This document shows positions 24,538-33,165 of a stretch of DNA of 54,284 nt, piece after piece. Source of the stretch: Vibrio harveyi NBRC 15634 = ATCC 14126 = KCTC 12724 (lineage in GTDB: Bacteria > Pseudomonadota > Gammaproteobacteria > Enterobacterales > Vibrionaceae); the NCBI RefSeq assembly GCF_001591145.1, contig NZ_BCUF01000040.1:1-54284 (forward strand), in the 5' to 3' direction. Numbering within the stretch: the stretch's first letter is position 1; every line of letters starts with the position of its first letter. Below the pieces are notes generated by a model that did not search any database, had not been told where the DNA came from, and saw nothing but the letters and a program-made list of their open reading frames with translations. The position numbers and the translations under genes are program-made.

Positions 24538-26463
24538 TCAATCAAGTAAACAAACCGTTTCAGCGCCGCTGTGGTACCGGTTTTTCCCCGCTTTTTTCGC
24601 TAAATACATCGCAACATCCGCTTCGTTGATCTTTTCATCTAACGTCGCAGAGTCTTCACGAGACCAATAACTGATACCTATGCTTGCAGAAACTTCACAC
24701 GTCACGTCTCCCAGAAGAAACGGTTTTTCGAGGCTCTCGATGATCCTCCTAGCAATAGGCTCACTGCTCGACGCATCACGGACCCCAATCAAAAACTCAT
24801 CTCCTGCCAAGCGCGAAACCAGATCGCGTCGTGCGACACAGTTCATTAATCGTTGCGCCACGACCTTTAACAATTGGTCTCCAACTGCATGTCCATATTG
24901 GTCATTAACGGCCTTAAAACCATCCAAGTCCACAAATAAGATGTGTTGTGATGCGCCAACATCATGCTTCTCTTGGAGTCGACGAACCGCTTTAGCGCGG
25001 TTGGCAAGACCGGTCAGGGGATCATGGTTTGCCTGATAATTGAGACGTTTGAGTTCAATATCTATCGTCAAATCAGTAAAGGAAACCACAAAGGCTTCAG
25101 CTCTGCCCGTTTCACTTTTTAATACTCGCACTTTCAACTCACATGGTATCACCCGACCTTGCTGGTTTTTCAGCTCCACATGCGTTTTGTAATGTCCTGT
25201 TTTTAATAAGCGTAACTTGATCGCTTTTGTTGCTTCAAATGGAGAAAGCAATTCCAGTGTTTTAAGCGCATCCACTTCACCAAACCACTGCGTCGCTGAG
25301 TTGTTCTGCGTCTTAATATTCAAAGCACGATCGAGTACTAAAATAGCGTCTTGGTTTTGGTCAAACATCAAATCCAAAAGTTTGCGTCTTTGTTCTGACA
25401 GCGCGTGCTCCGTGATATCTCGAAGCTGAATCAGACTGCTCTTTTCAGTATCCATCGGGTTGCAAGAAATAAGGTAGCGCTTAGTTTTATCGACACTGCG
25501 TACCTCGATTCCTTCTACCGTGGTATGCGTGTCAATAGCAAACATAATGCGCTCGATTTTTAGCTGAGGCTCAAAGTAGTTCATCAACAAATTGCGGGCA
25601 TTGGCGTTCACTTCTATGCCACGAAGTTCGCTTTCTGCCACTGGGTTGAAATAGGTTACTTGCTCATTCGACGATACAACAAGAACGCAACGTTGCATCG
25701 CATCGAGCGCGCTTCGAATATAACGGTTTTTGTCTTCAACTCGTTTCAATACTTGAGCCACTTGAGATTCTCGCTCAGCAAGGCTCATTGTCATTTCGTT
25801 AAAACACTCGGTCAGTTTCCCCACTTCATCTTGATGATAAACCGGTAATGCTTTGCGAATAACACCGACCCGCCCCATATGTTCAACTGAGCGATGTAAA
25901 GACAACAAAGGAAGCGAAATTAATGAATGCAATAATTTGGCTAATGCCCAAGCACAGATTGAGAGTAACAGGACAATCACACCCAAGGATAACCACATTT
26001 TACGTTCATGAATTAGCAAGCTTTCAAGCGAAACCCAAATCTCAAGTGCACCGAGCTTCTCCCCTCCTAACAATACATCATTGTGGCGCATGACTACGCT
26101 TTGATTAGCGCACAACAATTCACGACCATGCCAAGCACACTCTTTTGGTAAATCTTCAATAGAAGCGATGGTTTGGTCGTGTTGGTTGATCACCACAGCA
26201 GAAATAATATCTGGGTCAAAGCTTAAGTTAATCAATTGCTCTTTTGCAGAATACGCATCGTCAAACATCAAGGATGCTTGAAGTGTATTTGCCACGCCTT
26301 GACCAAGGATATTGATTCGGCGATCTAAAGCACTCTCTTGCGCAATCACCAAGTATTGTATGGCTAGGGTGCCTAAACCAATCACGATCAAAGTTATCAT
26401 CAACCACGTTGGAAGCATCATTTTGTGACGCAAAGGCAGCCGAGCAAGGCGAGAACGGATCAT
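24538..26463 (-). CDS. Membrane diguanylate cyclase, YfiN/TpbB-like with PAS domains
   Basis: 641 residues. Membrane helix 1 is at ~17-38, then a small periplasmic domain of CHASE8/YfiN type, helix 2 (~155-175), a HAMP linker (~175-230), two PAS-like domains (~245-360 and ~365-475) and a C-terminal cyclase domain. The catalytic motif is AGDEF rather than GGDEF; this variant is active in some enzymes. The RxxD inhibitory site is not kept (ARRD at that place). Its start overlaps the YfiR-like gene's stop by ATGA. By analogy with YfiBNR, the periplasmic partner would hold the cyclase inactive until a signal arrives. Confidence 0.9.
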   Translation of the reverse strand: MIRSRLARLPLRHKMMLPTWLMITLIVIGLGTLAIQYLVIAQESALDRRINILGQGVANTLQASLMFDDAYSAKEQLINLSFDPDIISAVVINQHDQTIASIEDLPKECAWHGRELLCANQSVVMRHNDVLLGGEKLGALEIWVSLESLLIHERKMWLSLGVIVLLLSICAWALAKLLHSLISLPLLSLHRSVEHMGRVGVIRKALPVYHQDEVGKLTECFNEMTMSLAERESQVAQVLKRVEDKNRYIRSALDAMQRCVLVVSSNEQVTYFNPVAESELRGIEVNANARNLLMNYFEPQLKIERIMFAIDTHTTVEGIEVRSVDKTKRYLISCNPMDTEKSSLIQLRDITEHALSEQRRKLLDLMFDQNQDAILVLDRALNIKTQNNSATQWFGEVDALKTLELLSPFEATKAIKLRLLKTGHYKTHVELKNQQGRVIPCELKVRVLKSETGRAEAFVVSFTDLTIDIELKRLNYQANHDPLTGLANRAKAVRRLQEKHDVGASQHILFVDLDGFKAVNDQYGHAVGDQLLKVVAQRLMNCVARRDLVSRLAGDEFLIGVRDASSSEPIARRIIESLEKPFLLGDVTCEVSASIGISYWSREDSATLDEKINEADVAMYLAKKAGKNRYHSGAETVCLLD

Positions 26464-26999
26464 GGAGCCACCTCATCTTCAGCTAAGATAGAAATACTCA
26501 ACAATTGCGCGCGTAGTTGGACTTTTGTTGGAGCAATGTGGCTGCGAGATATCATGGGCCGGATGCGGTTGTTCTCTTTCACAAATGCCACCATACCGCC
26601 TTTTTTAATAAACTTATCTCCGCCACCAATTAAGAGTGAATGGGGAAACTGTTTTCGTCTGGTGGCTATTTTTGAACTATCCGCCTGAGTTAAATATAAA
26701 ATATGGCAAGAACTTGGCGTCTCGCCTTTGGATAAATCATAAAACCGTGACAATTGAGGTTTGCGTGCGACGATCCGTTGGAGGTGCTCTGCGACCGAGT
26801 CATTTTCAGATACGCAATATTCTACAGGAGCAACAGGTTCGCCCGTCGCCACCCAATCCGCCAACAGGGCAAAACGATACAAATACACGGCTTTTAAATC
26901 CGCATCTTCGTAGTGAGCAAACGCAAATGTTGCACTAAGCAGCGCCCAAAAAGCTATCAGCCATTTAATGACGACAACCTTTTCTGTTCGTTTTACCAT
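26460..26999 (-). CDS. YfiR-like periplasmic protein (DUF4154)
   Basis: 179 residues with a signal peptide (hydrophobic WLIAFWALLSATFAFA, cleavage before HYED). The first mature helix DLKAVYLYRFALLADW is the hallmark of YfiR/DUF4154 proteins. Two Cys (VEYCVSEN and SSCHILYL) match a conserved pair; the second disulfide of Pseudomonas YfiR is absent. YfiR binds and represses the cyclase YfiN in the periplasm. Its reading frame overlaps both the receptor gene before it (7 bases) and the cyclase gene after it (ATGA). This argues that the three products act together. Start at 26999 is chosen for the signal peptide. Confidence 0.88.
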   Translation of the reverse strand: MVKRTEKVVVIKWLIAFWALLSATFAFAHYEDADLKAVYLYRFALLADWVATGEPVAPVEYCVSENDSVAEHLQRIVARKPQLSRFYDLSKGETPSSCHILYLTQADSSKIATRRKQFPHSLLIGGGDKFIKKGGMVAFVKENNRIRPMISRSHIAPTKVQLRAQLLSISILAEDEVAP

Positions 27000-29149
27000 T
27001 TGGCGTAATTCCAATCTAGCGTTAGCCAATATTGAGTACCATTAGCAAAAGAACTGTAGTTAGTTGGAAACTCTTTGCTCTGGTCAGCGCCTAAATTCTC
27101 AACTGATGCCGTGATCTCTGGCAGGCAGTCGTTATACTGCCAGCTAATGGATGCATCAAAAGACACGACTTCGGGCCAGTTATAATCTTTGTTCGCCACG
27201 TTGATTGGGTTTAGTGCAGACTCGTAGTCTTTATGCAACTTGGATTCAGACACATATTGCCCACTGACACTCACCCACCATTGAGCTGTGATATCCCACA
27301 TCACTTGCGCGTTCACAAAATGATTTGGCTCGTTTTCGATACTGCGTTTTACCGCATTGTTTGTACCACAAATATCACCTTCACAATGACCAACAATGCG
27401 TTTGTAACTGTAGTTAGCATTGATCTGTACATCATCTCGGGGCTGCCATTTGACCGCAACTTCACCACCAAAGCTTTCACTCCAAATAGGATCAACCAGC
27501 GTGGAGGTATATTGCTCCACAACGGTGCCAACCGTACCTGGAGAAGAACCACCCGTGATGATGTTCTGAGTAGCAGATTCTGTCTTATAAACTCGAATAT
27601 TCTCATGGCGGGTATAGAAACCTCCCACGCTAAATTGCAATGCATTGTCATCCCAAAGACGATAGCCCACTTCATAAGTCGAGACTGACTCTACATCTAA
27701 ATCTTCATTTCCTTCGAGAAGCACACTGTAGTAATAATCGTAATATTGGTTATTGCTAAATAGCACATGTTGCATGTACTGATTTTCACGCATGTAGGTA
27801 CTCAGCTCCAAACGCGATGGGGTTACGATTGCTTTACCCCAGCCAGCCCAAATCCTTTGGTTATCGGCAAGCTCATAGCTCAAGCGGACTTGGGGTTGTG
27901 GGTCGATATCATGAGTAAGGTTGTTATATTGCCATCGACTACCAAGGGTTAATTTGGTTCTGTCCGTCAGTGGCACACTCCAGTTTGCGTATAGACCATA
28001 AGATTGATTTAAGAAATCAGGATCTCCTGCCACGCGCAAATATGGCATGGTGAGTTCATCATACTTTGAAAACGTACCGAACTTTTCGTCAATAAGGCGA
28101 ATGTTTCCACCAATGGTAAACTCCGTTCCCCAAAGATCGGAAAAGGTATAGTGAGAATCTAAGTCGGTTCGAAAAAACTGCGCGTTGGCATGAGTGCTAT
28201 CATTGGAACTGTACGTAAACCAGACTTCGTTTTCCCAGCTATCACCATTGGCACGATCGAAAATATGATGACCGCCGACGAAATACTCCTGCATCGTCAT
28301 TTCTGTTTCGTAGGTACGCATGGGTTCAGAGCCCGGCATGATCATATGCGGCTGATAATTACCCCAGTTGTAATCTTCACGAGAACGAATACCGCCGGCT
28401 TGGACACTTAGGGTGTGTTCACGCTTCTGGTAATCCAAACGCCCACCAAAACGCTCGGTATATACATTGAAATGTTGAAACGGTTGTACCCTAGCCTCTT
28501 CACTGGTCCAAGGCATATGGTCTACAAATTCACCATACAGACTGTAATTGGCATACTCACCAACTGCACCAGCATGATGAAGTTGATACTCACGATAGTC
28601 GTAGTTGCCGAAACTGGCGGCTAGCTGCCCTTTTGGTGAGCCCTCTGCTTCTTTTGTAATAACGTTAATTACCCCAGTGACGGCATTTCCCCCCCAAACC
28701 GTCCCAACAGGACCGAGTACAATCTCGATTTGAGCAATGCTGTCCATACTGACTGGAATGAGATCCCAATCCACACCAGACGACATCGGGTTGAACACGC
28801 TACGTCCATCGACCATCACCAACATTTTATTGTTGAGCGTTTCGTTATTGCCTCGAACCGTCACGCCCCAATCATAGTTAGAATATTTAGCGACATGAAG
28901 ACCGGGTGCCAAAGATAACGCATCAGCGACAGAGCGAGCTCCTGAGCGCTTGATCTCTTTAGCGGTGATAACATAAACGGACGCTGGCGTATCCGCCAAA
29001 GACTGAGAGGTACGAGTAGCTGAGACCACTTTGGTTTCCGCTAGAGAGCACAAAGGCATCTCCAACAGAGAATCGAGGTCATAGTTGGCAAACACAGGCG
29101 TAACAACGCCAAATGAAGAAGCAAAAACGAAGCTGAACGACAAACGCAT
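26993..29149 (-). CDS. TonB-dependent outer-membrane receptor linked to YfiR/cyclase
   Basis: 718 residues: signal peptide (~1-21), an N-terminal plug domain (VVSATRTSQSLADTPASVYVITAKEI ... PGLHV ... GRSVFNP ... GGNAVTGVINVITK, ~35-165) and a 22-strand barrel ending in Trp. Such receptors import large substrates using TonB energy. The substrate is unknown. Coupling to YfiR and a diguanylate cyclase by overlapping frames suggests it also senses its substrate or helps regulate c-di-GMP, in the place held by YfiB in Pseudomonas. It is separate from the vibrioferrin operon next door and no Fur box was seen upstream. Confidence 0.92.
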   Translation of the reverse strand: MRLSFSFVFASSFGVVTPVFANYDLDSLLEMPLCSLAETKVVSATRTSQSLADTPASVYVITAKEIKRSGARSVADALSLAPGLHVAKYSNYDWGVTVRGNNETLNNKMLVMVDGRSVFNPMSSGVDWDLIPVSMDSIAQIEIVLGPVGTVWGGNAVTGVINVITKEAEGSPKGQLAASFGNYDYREYQLHHAGAVGEYANYSLYGEFVDHMPWTSEEARVQPFQHFNVYTERFGGRLDYQKREHTLSVQAGGIRSREDYNWGNYQPHMIMPGSEPMRTYETEMTMQEYFVGGHHIFDRANGDSWENEVWFTYSSNDSTHANAQFFRTDLDSHYTFSDLWGTEFTIGGNIRLIDEKFGTFSKYDELTMPYLRVAGDPDFLNQSYGLYANWSVPLTDRTKLTLGSRWQYNNLTHDIDPQPQVRLSYELADNQRIWAGWGKAIVTPSRLELSTYMRENQYMQHVLFSNNQYYDYYYSVLLEGNEDLDVESVSTYEVGYRLWDDNALQFSVGGFYTRHENIRVYKTESATQNIITGGSSPGTVGTVVEQYTSTLVDPIWSESFGGEVAVKWQPRDDVQINANYSYKRIVGHCEGDICGTNNAVKRSIENEPNHFVNAQVMWDITAQWWVSVSGQYVSESKLHKDYESALNPINVANKDYNWPEVVSFDASISWQYNDCLPEITASVENLGADQSKEFPTNYSSFANGTQYWLTLDWNYAKW

Positions 29150-29333
29150 AAGGTATTTCTCAACGTTTGAACGCTTGGTTAGCTAATTAGCGGGGGGAGT
29201 GGTTCAAACGCTAAATGACAATGTATCTATATGAGTACAGTGTACCATTAGCACCCTATCGGTTCATTTTAAACCACCTTATTTTACGCTGAGTAATTTT
29301 TATCGAAACGATTAAACTTGTAGCAGTTTTCAA

Positions 29334-29364
29334 TCAACAGCAACCAATAATTGGTCACTGTTGA
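29334..29364 (-). terminator. Imperfect hairpin after pvuE
   Basis: TCAACAG and CTGTTGA arms enclose an inner CCAATAATTGG dyad, giving a long imperfect stem about 25 bases past the pvuE stop. No U-run follows, so it may be a processing end rather than an intrinsic terminator. Confidence 0.4.
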
Positions 29365-29386
29365 AGGGCAAGTTATCTTGCGTCTA

Positions 29387-30151
29387 TTAGACAGCAACAC
29401 ACATCGGAGTATCAGAAATCGGGTCACGGAATACTTTCGCTTTCAGGTCAAAAACCTCATCAAGTAATGACTCAGTAAACACTTCATCCGGTGACCCCTC
29501 TGCAATAAGTTGACCTTGTTCAAGGACAATGAGATGGTCGCAGTAACGGCATGCTTGGTTAAGATCATGCAAGACAACCACCACGGTTTTTCCATTGGCA
29601 TTCATTTGTTGCATTAAATTCATCAACTCGACTTGATGCGACATATCAAGGTAGGTGGTAGGTTCATCTAACATCACGACCTCTGTATCTTGTGCCATGA
29701 CCATCGCAATCCATGCTCTTTGACGTTGCCCGCCGGATAATGATTCAACCGGTTTATCGGCAAATTCGAATACGCCTGTATCATGCATTGCTTGTTCCAC
29801 AATCGTTTTATCATCCTTCCCTAACCTTCCCCAATGGGACAAATAGGGAGAACGGCCGTACTCAACCAGCTTTCTTACTGTGATTCCTTCTGGGCTTACT
29901 AAGATTTGGGGCAACAGTGATAACGAGCGAGCTAGGCGTTTATCTCCATAACTCGACAACGTTTTTTCATTAAAAAAGACATCACCAGATAAAGGTTTGT
30001 TAATCCTTACTAATGTCTTCAATAACGTCGATTTACCGCAGCCGTTTGGTCCTATCAACGCGGTAATTTTCCCTTTTGGTATTGAGACTGACAAATTCGG
30101 AATGATTGTATTTTTGCCATAGGCGACGGAAAGGTTCTGCGTCTTTAGCAT
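29387..30151 (-). CDS. pvuE: Ferric-vibrioferrin ABC transporter ATPase PvuE
   Basis: 254 residues of the FecE/FepC class. Walker A is GPNGCGKSTLLKTL, the signature is LSGGQRQRAWIAM, and Walker B is VVMLDEP with the His switch in VVLHDLNQA. It powers import of ferric vibrioferrin through PvuCD. ATG at 30151 is two bases past the pvuD stop and has GAGG upstream; an earlier TTG is possible. It is the last gene of the psuA-pvuABCDE operon. The order matches the published V. parahaemolyticus locus. Confidence 0.94.
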   Translation of the reverse strand: MLKTQNLSVAYGKNTIIPNLSVSIPKGKITALIGPNGCGKSTLLKTLVRINKPLSGDVFFNEKTLSSYGDKRLARSLSLLPQILVSPEGITVRKLVEYGRSPYLSHWGRLGKDDKTIVEQAMHDTGVFEFADKPVESLSGGQRQRAWIAMVMAQDTEVVMLDEPTTYLDMSHQVELMNLMQQMNANGKTVVVVLHDLNQACRYCDHLIVLEQGQLIAEGSPDEVFTESLLDEVFDLKAKVFRDPISDTPMCVAV

Positions 30152-30153
30152 GA

Positions 30154-31125
30154 TTACCAACCTCGATAACGATATAGAAGAAAAATAAAATAAGGCGCTC
30201 CGATAACGGACGTAAGCACACCGGCAGGTAATTCAATCGGTGGTTGAATCCCACGAGCCAAGGCATCAGCACAAGTAACCAGTAATGCGCCAACCAGTGC
30301 AGATCCGGGAATCAACAATTTATGGTTATGCCCAAACAACAAACGCGCCAAATGTGGCGCTAATAGTCCGACGAAGCTAATCGTACCGGCAATAGATACA
30401 CTGATACTAGCTAGAAGCACCGCCGCTAACAAAGCAACCACTTGGATCTGCGTTGGCTTCGCCCCTAAAGTGGTTGCGCTTTCTTCACCCAACCCCATGA
30501 CATCTAATCGCCATGCTAACCACAGCGCTAGCGGTATCAGCAATAAGAGCGCCCTCCAAATGAAAGGCACTTGCTGCCAGTTTCGCCCCCAAAGGCTACC
30601 TGTTAACCAAACCATCGCAGTGTTGATTTCAATGGGATGCGTGACCAACAAGAAGTCGATACCACTGGCGAGAAAAGCACTAACGGCGATACCAATTAAC
30701 GCTAATCTTGCAGGTGTAGGTTTTGAACGCCAAGCCAGCATCGCAATGAAACCTGCTGCAAATAGACCTCCTGCCATTGCAATCAAAGGTAGCCAACTGA
30801 GTGAGGTATTAGGAAACCATACCAAACTTGCCGTTGCCGCTAACCCCGCTCCTGCACTAATTCCCATCAAGTCCGGAGAAGCTAGCGGATTTCTAATCAC
30901 ACCTTGAACTAATAATCCTGATAACCCGAGCCCAGCTCCAACGCCAATTGCGAGTAAAGTGCGAGGAAAGCGGTATTGATGAATAACAAAGTCGTCGTTT
31001 GAAAAAGAAACAAGGAGCGTCATGACTTGAGAAGCAGAAAGCGAAGCGGCTCCAACTAATAAGCTCGCAACAGCAGCCAAAGCAACAAGCCCAAACAACA
31101 ATGCCAGTTTTGTTTGATGAAGCAT
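30154..31125 (-). CDS. pvuD: Ferric-vibrioferrin ABC permease PvuD
   Basis: 323 residues with about nine to ten membrane helices, FecCD family. Family segments GLSGLLVQGVIRNPLASPDLMGISAGAG and FVGLLAPHLARLLFGHNHKLLIPGSALVGALL are clear. ATG at 31125 overlaps the pvuC stop (TAATG) and has AGGAGG upstream, so the longer reading from 31158 is less likely. It pairs with PvuC in the inner membrane. Confidence 0.94.
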   Translation of the reverse strand: MLHQTKLALLFGLVALAAVASLLVGAASLSASQVMTLLVSFSNDDFVIHQYRFPRTLLAIGVGAGLGLSGLLVQGVIRNPLASPDLMGISAGAGLAATASLVWFPNTSLSWLPLIAMAGGLFAAGFIAMLAWRSKPTPARLALIGIAVSAFLASGIDFLLVTHPIEINTAMVWLTGSLWGRNWQQVPFIWRALLLLIPLALWLAWRLDVMGLGEESATTLGAKPTQIQVVALLAAVLLASISVSIAGTISFVGLLAPHLARLLFGHNHKLLIPGSALVGALLVTCADALARGIQPPIELPAGVLTSVIGAPYFIFLLYRYRGW

Positions 31126-32159
31126 TACGGCCTCCTCATCGCAACAAGGATAAAACAAGGTGTGCCAATCAACGCAGTAAGCACGCCAACCGGTGTTTCA
31201 GTGGGAAACGCGATGGCACGTGATAATGCATCAGACCAAGCAACCAGAGCCGCCCCAATCAGTGCCGAGCATGGGATCAGTAAATGATAGTTATGACCGA
31301 CTATTGGTCTTACTAAGTGAGGAACAAGAAGACCAACAAAGCCAATAGGCCCCGCAATGGCAACGCACGTTCCCGCCAATAAAACAATAGTGATGCCCGT
31401 AACGAGCCGAGTCATCTGGATGTTGCTACCTAATCCAACCGCGACTTCTTCTCCAAGAGCCAGTAAATTGAGATTGCGAGCCAACCCCATTGCGAGAACC
31501 AATCCAGTCAATGCTGGCGGCCACAGTTGGTTCCATTGTTCCTCGTCCACACTTGCTAAAGACCCCGTCAGCCAATGCAATACACTGTAAGCCATGTCAT
31601 CCGCAAGAATAAGCGCAGCTCGGGTAAGACCAAGCAGTAGAGCGCTAACTGCTATACCTGCTAAAACCAAACGCAGAGGATGCGAGCGAATAGAAAAAAA
31701 GCCACCAAGCATCATTACAGAAACGCCACTAAGTAGTGCGCCAAGTACAGCATTAAGAATTGGGTTGATATCACTGACTATCGGTACGCCAATGGCAGCG
31801 AACGTCATAAAACACGCTGCACCAGCGTTAATACCTAAAATTGAGGGCGATGCCAACGCGTTGCGCGTCAAACCCTGCATCAATAAACCAGCAACAGCGA
31901 GGCATGCTCCAATTGTTAACCCAGCAAACGCTCTCGGAGCACGTAACGTAGCAAGGATTTGATGGCTCATGTTGGTTTCATCAAATGAAAACCAATACCC
32001 CACTAAATCATTGAGTGTGAGTGAAAAGTTTGACCAACCAAGCATTGAAGCTACGTACCCTGTCAGAACCAAAGCCAAAACAATAGCGACAACAAACATC
32101 GCTTTCCATGGCACTTGAAGCTGATGAGGGCTTTCTTTCAATATCGTTGCTTTGTTCAT
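31125..32159 (-). CDS. pvuC: Ferric-vibrioferrin ABC permease PvuC
   Basis: 344 residues, FecCD family, paralogous to PvuD with the same LMQGLTRNALASPSILGINAGA and GFVGLLVPHLVRPIVGHNYHLLIPCSALIGA segments. It has a ~20-residue cytoplasmic N-terminus and about nine to ten helices. Start codon ATG at 32159 overlaps the pvuB stop by four bases (ATGA). Function follows from family and operon position. Confidence 0.94.
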   Translation of the reverse strand: MNKATILKESPHQLQVPWKAMFVVAIVLALVLTGYVASMLGWSNFSLTLNDLVGYWFSFDETNMSHQILATLRAPRAFAGLTIGACLAVAGLLMQGLTRNALASPSILGINAGAACFMTFAAIGVPIVSDINPILNAVLGALLSGVSVMMLGGFFSIRSHPLRLVLAGIAVSALLLGLTRAALILADDMAYSVLHWLTGSLASVDEEQWNQLWPPALTGLVLAMGLARNLNLLALGEEVAVGLGSNIQMTRLVTGITIVLLAGTCVAIAGPIGFVGLLVPHLVRPIVGHNYHLLIPCSALIGAALVAWSDALSRAIAFPTETPVGVLTALIGTPCFILVAMRRP

Positions 32160-33079
32160 GACGAACCCAAAATCTGTTCTAAGTTCTGCGCCATTTTCTC
32201 TGCTGCTAGCATGCCTCGATTAAGAGACCAAAGCTCCGGTGATACTTCAACAATATGTTGTGCTTTTGCTGAAGATAACAACTTGAACAACGGGTTCTTT
32301 TTCCATTCATCAATGATGTTTGGTTGCGAGTATGCACCAATCAGCAACCAATCCGGGTTTGTTTTTAATAGCAATTCAAAGCTCGCAGGCAGATAAGCCT
32401 TTTCCGTAGCCTGCACTAGTGGGCTCGTAATGCCTAGCTCGCTAAGAACACCACCAGCATAGGATTTAGGGCTGTGGAGCCACATACCTTTGTCTGACAC
32501 CACCGCAAACTGTACCGTCTGTTTAAGCGCAAAATGCCGCTTATACTCAGCCATGGTTTGTTGATGCAATTGAATGCGCTTGTTCATCGCTTTTTGCTTA
32601 TTAAGTGCGATTCCTATCTTACGCGCAGACTCTAGATTTTCATGATACGTTTCACCACGGCTTTTTAGCAGCAACGTGGGTGCGATGCGATTGAGGTCTT
32701 GATAGATCGTGCGGTGGCGCTCTGCATCCGCAATGATCAAATCCGGTTTTAGCACAGCGATAGCCTCTAAACTCGGCTGAGAACGCATACCAACAGATTG
32801 CCATGGCTGAACTAAATCACGTACTGCTGTGATCACTCTTGATGCATCGTTGTCATCTGCAACACCGACGGGTGACACACCAACTGCTGCTAACGCATCC
32901 ACAAAAGAAAACTCCAAAACGACAACGCGTTTGGGTGTGCTTTCTAATTTAAATGTCCCCTGTTCATCTTGTACGACACGAGTTTTTGCTGAACTTGGAA
33001 AAGACATAACGCTTATGAACAATAAGAGAAATGCAGCAAGTCGTAAGTTCATCGATAGAAACCGAGATTCGTTTTTCAT
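32156..33079 (-). CDS. pvuB: Periplasmic ferric-vibrioferrin binding protein PvuB
   Basis: 307 residues, class III (FhuD/FecB-like) periplasmic binding protein. A signal peptide (hydrophobic LAAFLLLFISVMSFPSSA) is followed by TPKRVVVLEFSFVDALAAVGVSPVGVADD and LKPDLIIADAERHRTIYQDLNRIAPTLLL, typical of the family. It carries ferric vibrioferrin from the receptor to PvuCD. ATG 33079 has GGGGAT upstream. The gap to pvuA holds a strong hairpin. Confidence 0.93.
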   Translation of the reverse strand: MKNESRFLSMNLRLAAFLLLFISVMSFPSSAKTRVVQDEQGTFKLESTPKRVVVLEFSFVDALAAVGVSPVGVADDNDASRVITAVRDLVQPWQSVGMRSQPSLEAIAVLKPDLIIADAERHRTIYQDLNRIAPTLLLKSRGETYHENLESARKIGIALNKQKAMNKRIQLHQQTMAEYKRHFALKQTVQFAVVSDKGMWLHSPKSYAGGVLSELGITSPLVQATEKAYLPASFELLLKTNPDWLLIGAYSQPNIIDEWKKNPLFKLLSSAKAQHIVEVSPELWSLNRGMLAAEKMAQNLEQILGSS

Positions 33080-33108
33080 GTTTTTATATCCCCAACACTA
33101 AGATCGTG

Positions 33109-33136
33109 AAAGTCGCCAACGTAAATTGGCGACTTT
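33109..33136 (-). promoter_or_regulatory. Intercistronic hairpin between pvuA and pvuB
   Basis: AAAGTCGCCAA and TTGGCGACTTT form a perfect 11-base stem with a six-base loop, 29 bases after the pvuA stop. No U-run follows on the minus strand. It may protect the receptor part of the message or cause partial termination before the ABC genes. Confidence 0.6.
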
Positions 33137-33165
33137 GAATTGTGTTAACATCAAACAATAACGAG

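Noticed and set aside
27233..27688. Rightward 151-codon frame
   Set aside because: It is wholly antisense to the conserved TonB receptor gene and its product has no recognisable domain.
31594..31962. Rightward 122-codon frame
   Set aside because: Antisense shadow of pvuC; Ala/Ile/Pro-rich composition is what the complement of a permease gene gives.
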